NCBI GenBank assembly: GCA_021796905.1
Contig: JAKABK010000029.1
Span: 1 to 10,570, forward strand
Origin: Actinomycetes bacterium
GTDB taxonomy: Bacteria; Actinomycetota; Acidimicrobiia; Acidimicrobiales; Palsa-688
Length of the DNA: 10,570 nucleotides
Direction: 5' to 3'
Every line of letters begins with the position of its first letter. Positions within the stretch are counted from its first letter, which is position 1. Below, one piece after another: positions 6,320-10,570 of the stretch. A program made the translations under genes and the position numbers. The notes beneath the pieces are model-generated. The model ran no database searches. It saw only the letters and a list, made by a program, of their open reading frames with translations, and was not told the DNA's origin.

Positions 6320-9222
6320 CAGCCGGAGAAGGCCTCGGGCGGCGGGCACGCACAGACCAGGTGGCGGTCCCCGTAGGCCTGGTCGATCCTGCCCACCGGC
6401 GGCCAGTACTTGTCGGCGCTCACACCCGCCGGGTAGGCACCCACGACCCGGTCGTAGGCCCGCTCCCATTCCCCGGCCAGGTCCGCGGCGGTGTGCGGGG
6501 CTCGACGCAACGGGCTGTCGGCGACATCGATCCGTCCCGCTGCGACCTGGTCGATCTCGTCGCGAATGGAGATCATCGCGTCACAGAAACGGTCCAGCTC
6601 GGCGAGGCTCTCGGACTCGGTCGGTTCGACCATGAACGTGCCGGCGACCGGGAAGCTCATCGTCGGGGCGTGGAACCCGTAGTCGACCAGCCGTTTGGCC
6701 ACGTCGTCGACGCTGACCCCGGTCTCCTTGGTGAGCGCTCGGAGGTCGAGGATGCATTCGTGGGCGACCAGACCGTCCCTACCGGAGTACAGGACGGGGA
6801 AATACGCCCCAAGGCGCGCCGCGAGGTAGTTGGCCGCGAGGACCGCTGCCTTGGTCGCCAGAGCCAGTCCTTCCGGTCCCATCAACCGCACGTAGGCCCA
6901 GCTGATCGGGAGGATGCCGGCGCTCCCGTAGGGGGCGGCCGCCACCGGTCCGACCGGTCCCCGCCGCCGGGCGGGGTCGGGGTGCATCGGGTGGCCGGGC
7001 AGGTACGGAGCGAGATGGGCGGCGACCGCCACCGGGCCGACGCCGGGACCGCCACCCCCGTGCGGGATGCAGAAGGTCTTGTGGAGGTTGAGGTGCGAGA
7101 CGTCCCCCCCGAAACGGCCCGGCTCGGACAGCCCGACGAGCGCGTTGAGGTTGGCGCCGTCCACGTACACCTGGCCGCCGTGGCGGTGGACGATCTCGCA
7201 GAGGTCCCCGATGCCCTCCTCGTAGACCCCGTGGGTGGAGGGGTAGGTGACCATGATCGCGGCCAACCGGTCGGCGTTCTCGGCGCAGCGGGCCCGTAGG
7301 TCGTCGAGGTCCACGGTGCCGTCAGCCCGGCTGGCGACGACGACCACCCGGAGGCCGGCGGCGACCGCGGAGGCGGCGTTGGTGCCGTGGGCGCTGGCGG
7401 GGATCAGGCACACGTCACGTTCGGGCTCGCCCTGCGCCCGGTGGTAGGCGCGGATGGCGAGCAGGCCGGTGAGCTCACCCTGGCTGCCGGCGTTGGGTTG
7501 GAGGCTCACGGCTGCGTAGCCGGTCAGCTCCGCCAGCCATCTCTCGAGCTCGGTCGTCATCCGTCGGTAGCCGGTCGCGTCCCCAGCCGGGGCGAAGGGG
7601 TGCATCCGGGCGAAACCGGGGAAGCTGATCGGCTCCATCTCCGCAGCGGCGTTGAGCTTCATGGTGCACGAGCCGAGCGGGATCATCCCCCGGTCGAGGG
7701 CGAAGTCCCGGTCAGACAGGCGCCGCAGGTAGCGGAGCATCTCGGTCTCGGAGTGGTAGCGGTGGAACACCGGGTGGGTGAGGTACGGCGTCGTCCTCCC
7801 GAGCCCGACGAGCGGGTCATCGTCGGCTGGCCCCGGCAACCGGTCGACCCCCCCCTCACTTCGGTCGCCGAGCGCCCCGAAAGCCCTGAGCACGGCGGCC
7901 ACGTGCGCCTCGGTGGTCGTCTCGCCGCACGAGATGGCGACGTGGTCGTCGTCGACCAGACGCAGCCGGAGCCTGTAGGGGTCGGACGCGGCGCGTGCGA
8001 CGACCTCGGCGGCCCGTCCCGGCACCCGGGCGGTGACCGTGTCGAAGATCGCCCCCCCTCGGGTCTCCACTCCCGCGGCCCGCAAGCCGGCCTCGATCGT
8101 CCGTGCCCGCTCGTGGACCCGGCGGGCGATGGCCGACAAGCCTTCGGGGCCGTGGTAGACCGCGTACATCGAGGCCGCCACCGCGAGCAGCACCTGGGCG
8201 GTGCAGATGTTGGAAGTCGCCCGATCCCGACGGATGTGCTGCTCGCGGGTCTGCAGGGCCAGCCGGTACGCGCGACGCCCGGCCGAGTCGACCGACACCC
8301 CCACCAAGCGGCCCGGGAGGTGACGCTCGAGGCCGTCGCGCACGGCGATGTAGCCGGCGTGGGGACCGCCGTACCCGAGGGGCACCCCGAAACGCTGGGT
8401 GGACCCGACGACCACGTCGGCACCCCACTCCCCCGGCGGGACGATCGAGGTGAGGGCCAGCAGGTCGGCTGCCACCGCGACCATCGCCCCGGTGGCGTGG
8501 GCCGCCTCGCTCAGGCCGGCGAAGTCCCTGACCGCACCCGTAGCGCCCGGGTACTGGAGCAGCACCGCGAACATCCCGCCGTCCTCGCCGGCTGGCGGCT
8601 CCGGCAGACCGCTCTCGACATCGAAGATCTCGACCTCGATGCCGAGTGCCTCGCATCGGGTACGGAGCACAGCGACTGTCTGGGGGAAGGCATCGGAGTC
8701 GACCAGCAGGCGGCGGCCGGGTTGTCTCCCCGCCCGTCTGATCAAGCCGATCGCCTCGACGGCTGCGGTCGCCTCGTCGAGGAGCGACGCATTGGAGGTG
8801 GGCAGGCCCGTGAGGTCGGACACCATGGTCTGGAAGTTGAGCAGGGCCTCTAGCCGCCCTTGGCTGATCTCGGGCTGGTAGGGCGTGTAGGCGGTGTACC
8901 AGGCAGGGTCCTCGAGCACGTTGCGCCGGATCACCGCCGGGGTGACCGTGGAGTAGTAGCCGAGGCCGATCATCGCCTCGCCGGGATCGTTGGCAGCGGC
9001 TAGGTCCTGCAGCTCGGCGAGGACCTCCTCCTCGGGGGCCGCCGGGGGGATGCTCGCCTCGAGGCGCCGGCGGATCCCGGCAGGTAGCGCGGCGTCGACC
9101 AGCTCGTCGAGGGACCCGTAGCCGAGAGCAGCGAGCATCTTCGCGCGGTCCGCTTCGGTGGTGCCGATGTGGCGATCCACGAAGGACCTCGGCTGACTGC
9201 GGGGGGGTTGGTCGACGCTCAT
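6319..9222 (-). CDS. gcvP: Glycine dehydrogenase (decarboxylating), single-chain P protein
   Basis: This 967-residue homodimer-type P protein is a PLP enzyme that decarboxylates glycine and passes the aminomethyl group to H-protein lipoamide. Both halves are present in one chain, unlike the split gcvPA/gcvPB arrangement. N-terminal landmarks are DRHIG (16-20), [34 protein letters not shown] split across adjacent conserved blocks, and YGGPHAGY. The C-terminal half contains [27 protein letters not shown] (about 515-525), and the PLP lysine Lys715 in [15 protein letters not shown]. The start is ATG 9222, with GGAGG at 9227-9231 four bases upstream. An in-frame extension to 9339 would read the riboswitch expression platform and is rejected. 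The stop overlaps the gcvT start. There is no gcvH between or beside the two genes within the window. Expression is expected to be glycine-responsive through the tandem riboswitch in the leader. Confidence 0.98.
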   Translation of the reverse strand: MSVDQPPRSQPRSFVDRHIGTTEADRAKMLAALGYGSLDELVDAALPAGIRRRLEASIPPAAPEEEVLAELQDLAAANDPGEAMIGLGYYSTVTPAVIRRNVLEDPAWYTAYTPYQPEISQGRLEALLNFQTMVSDLTGLPTSNASLLDEATAAVEAIGLIRRAGRQPGRRLLVDSDAFPQTVAVLRTRCEALGIEVEIFDVESGLPEPPAGEDGGMFAVLLQYPGATGAVRDFAGLSEAAHATGAMVAVAADLLALTSIVPPGEWGADVVVGSTQRFGVPLGYGGPHAGYIAVRDGLERHLPGRLVGVSVDSAGRRAYRLALQTREQHIRRDRATSNICTAQVLLAVAASMYAVYHGPEGLSAIARRVHERARTIEAGLRAAGVETRGGAIFDTVTARVPGRAAEVVARAASDPYRLRLRLVDDDHVAISCGETTTEAHVAAVLRAFGALGDRSEGGVDRLPGPADDDPLVGLGRTTPYLTHPVFHRYHSETEMLRYLRRLSDRDFALDRGMIPLGSCTMKLNAAAEMEPISFPGFARMHPFAPAGDATGYRRMTTELERWLAELTGYAAVSLQPNAGSQGELTGLLAIRAYHRAQGEPERDVCLIPASAHGTNAASAVAAGLRVVVVASRADGTVDLDDLRARCAENADRLAAIMVTYPSTHGVYEEGIGDLCEIVHRHGGQVYVDGANLNALVGLSEPGRFGGDVSHLNLHKTFCIPHGGGGPGVGPVAVAAHLAPYLPGHPMHPDPARRRGPVGPVAAAPYGSAGILPISWAYVRLMGPEGLALATKAAVLAANYLAARLGAYFPVLYSGRDGLVAHECILDLRALTKETGVSVDDVAKRLVDYGFHAPTMSFPVAGTFMVEPTESESLAELDRFCDAMISIRDEIDQVAAGRIDVADSPLRRAPHTAADLAGEWERAYDRVVGAYPAGVSADKYWPPVGRIDQAYGDRHLVCACPPPEAFSG

Positions 9223-9226
9223 GAGG

Positions 9227-9280
9227 CCTCCGGGAGGTTCGGGCACACCCCGGGGACCGGGCGCGCGCTCCAAAGTGCTT
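9227..9280 (-). promoter_or_regulatory. Expression platform and ribosome binding site of gcvP
   Basis: Between the riboswitch and gcvP the minus-strand leader carries a GGAGG Shine-Dalgarno sequence at 9231-9227. It is immediately preceded by CCUCCC (9237-9232), which is complementary to both the Shine-Dalgarno region and the G-rich 3' end of aptamer II (9288-9282). A CCCCGGGG palindrome lies at 9248-9255. No U-tract terminator is seen. This points to control at translation initiation rather than attenuation, but no fold was computed. Confidence 0.5.
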
Positions 9281-9470
9281 GCTCCCCCCTCTGTCGTCGG
9301 TGCCTGAGAGCTTCGCCTCCGTGCTCCGGGGGCTTGCACCGTCGGCGCGGGACTGGATGTCCCGTCTCCTCAGAGTTGCCTCGCCGGGGCGGTCGCGGTG
9401 CCTGAGAGATTCCGGGGAGGTTGCTCCTTCGGCGCCCCGCAACTGGCGGAGACTCTCCCGCTCCGGGTCG
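9281..9470 (-). promoter_or_regulatory. Tandem glycine riboswitch (two aptamers)
   Basis: Reading the minus strand, aptamer I has GGGAGAGUC (9459-9451), the conserved core GCGCCGAAGGAGCAA (9435-9421) and CUCUCAGGCACC (9408-9397). Aptamer II repeats the pattern with GAGGAGAC (9371-9364), GCGCCGACGGUGCAA (9348-9334), GCUCUCAGGCACC (9311-9299) and a terminal GACAGAGGGGGGAGC. CUCUG (9375-9371) pairs with CAGAG (9293-9289), giving a candidate P1 stem for aptamer II. These blocks are the hallmark of the glycine riboswitch, often found as two adjacent aptamers before gcv genes, where glycine binding usually turns expression on. Its position just upstream of gcvP and gcvT fits exactly. Apparent reading frames on either strand here are not genes. 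Exact 5' and 3' limits are approximate. Confidence 0.96.
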
Positions 9471-9492
9471 ACGGCTTAGGTTGTCGGCTCCG

Positions 9493-9498
9493 ATACTA
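9493..9498 (-). promoter_or_regulatory. Putative -10 element of the gcvP-gcvT operon
   Basis: TAGTAT on the minus strand fits the TANNNT -10 consensus and stands out in GC-rich surroundings. A transcription start about seven bases downstream (near 9486) would place the whole tandem riboswitch at the front of a leader of roughly 260 bases. No clear -35 is seen at the usual distance. Confidence 0.55.
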
Positions 9499-9588
9499 GC
9501 GCCCCGGGGTCCTGGACGCGGTCCGCCGGAGCTGGTCACAGGACCCCTTGCCACCGGGTCCTCCCGGCGCGAGAGTACTGGAAGAGCT

Positions 9589-10329
9589 ATGAAGCGCATC
9601 GGATTCGCGGCACTTTGCGGGTTCGTCCTGATCTGCACCCTTGCCGGCTGCGGATCGACCTCACCGCGCGGCTCGCCGAGCGCCGGCACCGCCGGCGCTA
9701 CGACCACTGCCCCGCCCGCCGCGACCGGCGGGTCGAGCCCAACTACCGGCACCCCGCCATCGGACCAGGCGACCGGCTCGACGCCGGCGCCGACCACCAC
9801 CTCGGCGTCGAGCCCCACCTCGGCGTCGACCACCACGAGCACGACGACCACCCCGGCCATCAACACCTCCGTCGTGCCCAGGGTCATCACGGTCGCCTAC
9901 GTCGATGCCGTCCTCGCCAAGCTCGACGCCATACGTGGCGACGCCCTTCGCTCCGCTGTAGCTGCCGGTCGGGTCACCACAAGTGCAATACACGATTATT
10001 ATGCCGCCTTTAGCCCGACTTTGGCAAATCAGGTGATAAACGGTATCTCTGATGCTGCCCTTCATCACTTCCCCTACATAAAACGACACCCTGGCAACCA
10101 GCGGACGGTCGTCATAAGGCTACTAATAGCTACTTCTTCGTGTATCTTTATGCTGGTCAACATCAACAACACAGCTGTTACGTCAGCCGCTACCAGTAAC
10201 CCTGCGTATACGTACGAGGGACTGGCTCCGCGTGGTCCTCTGAATTCAAGAGAAGGAGATCCTACCGCTTGGTCCATATTCTACGCGAAGGGCTTAACTA
10301 AGCCACTAAGGAGTCTCCCGTGCGCCTAA
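9589..10329 (+). CDS. Putative lipoprotein of unknown family with Ser/Thr/Pro-rich linker
   Basis: This 246-residue exported protein starts at ATG 9589, preceded by a GGAAG ribosome binding site (about 9580-9584). Residues 1-20 form a signal peptide (MKRIGFAALCGFVLICTLAG) and LAGC is a lipobox with the lipidated cysteine at 21. Residues 22-95 are a low-complexity Ser/Thr/Pro/Ala linker of the kind that spans a cell-wall layer. A globular domain starts near residue 98 (RVITVAYVDAVLAKLDAIRGDALRSAV) and runs to the end, with cysteines at 185 and 245 that could form a disulfide. I do not recognise a named family and see no catalytic motif. From about residue 125 the DNA becomes AT-richer (about 51% GC by hand count over 9961-10320) with codons such as ATA, TAT, AAA and CTA that the other genes avoid, yet the frame stays open. 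The next exported-protein gene overlaps its end by ten bases. Confidence 0.8.
   Translation: MKRIGFAALCGFVLICTLAGCGSTSPRGSPSAGTAGATTTAPPAATGGSSPTTGTPPSDQATGSTPAPTTTSASSPTSASTTTSTTTTPAINTSVVPRVITVAYVDAVLAKLDAIRGDALRSAVAAGRVTTSAIHDYYAAFSPTLANQVINGISDAALHHFPYIKRHPGNQRTVVIRLLIATSSCIFMLVNINNTAVTSAATSNPAYTYEGLAPRGPLNSREGDPTAWSIFYAKGLTKPLRSLPCA
9797..9829 (+). repeat. 15-base direct repeat at 18-base period in the lipoprotein linker
   Basis: The same 15 bases occur at 9797-9811 and 9815-9829, in the same reading frame, and encode repeated Thr/Ser/Ala-rich linker residues (TSAS). This is probably slippage or duplication within a low-complexity coding segment. Confidence 0.75.
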
Positions 10330-10570
10330 ACGTCACGATCACCCTTTTGGCCTCGCTACTTCTCGGACTTGGCGGCGTCACGGCTCTTCACAAATCTCCG
10401 CCCCATCACGGAGGAGGATGTATCTACAATCCTGCCAACCAGACAGTCATCTGCACCGGGGGAACCGGTGGCGGAGCGTCAGGCTCGGTGGGCGGCACCT
10501 CGGGCTCTTCGGGCTCGTCTGCAAACGTACAACCGCCACAGGTGTACCTCGAGATCGGGTCGCTGGAGGC
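10320..10570 (+). CDS. Exported protein of unknown function, 3' end beyond the window
   Basis: An open frame begins at GTG 10320 with a strong AAGGAG ribosome binding site (10308-10313) six bases upstream and continues uninterrupted to the window edge (83 complete codons). Residues 1-22 are a signal peptide-like MRLNVTITLLASLLLGLGGVTA. A short GGGCIYNPANQTVICTGG segment follows, with Cys34 and Cys45 likely forming a disulfide loop. Next comes a Gly/Ser-rich linker (about 47-68), then the start of what may be another domain (VQPPQVYLEIGSLEA). There is no lipobox cysteine at the cleavage site, so it is predicted secreted or membrane-anchored rather than lipidated. It overlaps the lipoprotein stop by ten bases, implying translational coupling. 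The family is not recognised. The signal sequence uses AT-richer codons like the end of the lipoprotein gene, whereas the linker returns to GC-rich codons. Confidence 0.78.
   Translation, partial: MRLNVTITLLASLLLGLGGVTALHKSPPHHGGGCIYNPANQTVICTGGTGGGASGSVGGTSGSSGSSANVQPPQVYLEIGSLE

Noticed and set aside
7387..8853. Plus-strand frame of 488 codons opposite gcvP
   Set aside because: It is antisense to a highly conserved enzyme, is Gly/Arg/His/Val-rich without motifs, and has no plausible promoter or ribosome binding site.
9223..9339. N-terminal extension of gcvP to an upstream ATG
   Set aside because: The extra residues would be encoded by the riboswitch and its expression platform. P-protein similarity begins after ATG 9222, which has its own GGAGG.
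7856..9442. Long open frame on the minus strand (528 codons) in a second frame of gcvP
   Set aside because: It runs in a different frame from the real gcvP, is very arginine-rich, and starts inside the riboswitch. It is a shadow of gcvP.
9797..9829. Short direct repeats considered as CRISPR or an attachment site
   Set aside because: There are only two 15-base copies, in frame within a low-complexity coding linker, and no spacer pattern, cas gene, integrase or tRNA is nearby.
9219..9890. Minus-strand frame of 223 codons across the riboswitch and the lipoprotein 5' end
   Set aside because: It covers a structured RNA and the antisense of the Ser/Thr/Pro linker. The Val/Ala/Gly-rich start is the antisense reading of GC-rich repeats, and there is no family signature.

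Overview
The window comes from a very GC-rich bacterium, most likely a high-GC actinobacterium. Lineages such as Acidimicrobiia or Thermoleophilia are plausible, but I have no phylogenetic marker to prove it. The evidence is strong G/C preference at third codon positions, several GTG starts, two promoter-start arrangements that look leaderless, and secreted proteins with Ser/Thr/Pro- or Gly/Ser-rich linkers. Most of the window is ordinary, well-packed metabolism. The right-hand 1 kb is the unusual part.

Layout. (1) Positions 52-2371, minus strand: a two-gene unit with a GcvT-like folate-binding C1-transfer protein followed 25 bases later by a class V PLP aminotransferase of the isopenicillin-N-epimerase type. 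(2) Positions 2372-2477: a short divergent promoter region. (3) Positions 2478-5134, plus strand: an S9 prolyl-oligopeptidase-family peptidase, then after 2 bases a small DUF4190-type membrane protein with a Gly/Pro/Trp-rich N-terminus. (4) Positions 5135-5191: a convergent junction with a GC hairpin. (5) Positions 5192-9222, minus strand: the glycine cleavage genes gcvP (single-chain P protein) and gcvT, overlapping as TGATG, with no gcvH in the window. (6) Positions 9223-9500: the gcvP leader, which carries a tandem (two-aptamer) glycine riboswitch behind a TAGTAT -10 element. (7) Positions 9589-10570, plus strand: a lipoprotein gene whose second half drops to about 51% GC, overlapping a second exported-protein gene that runs off the right edge.

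How the parts relate. The riboswitch-gcvP-gcvT block is a complete regulatory story: glycine sensed by the leader RNA should raise expression of the P and T proteins, which work with H protein (encoded elsewhere) and lipoamide dehydrogenase to oxidise glycine and charge tetrahydrofolate. The window also holds a second GcvT-fold protein paired with a PLP enzyme. Its substrate is unknown, but it may be another folate-linked demethylation or amino-acid pathway. The least explained part is the exported pair at the right edge. No CRISPR array, tRNA, rRNA, transposase or phage gene was seen.
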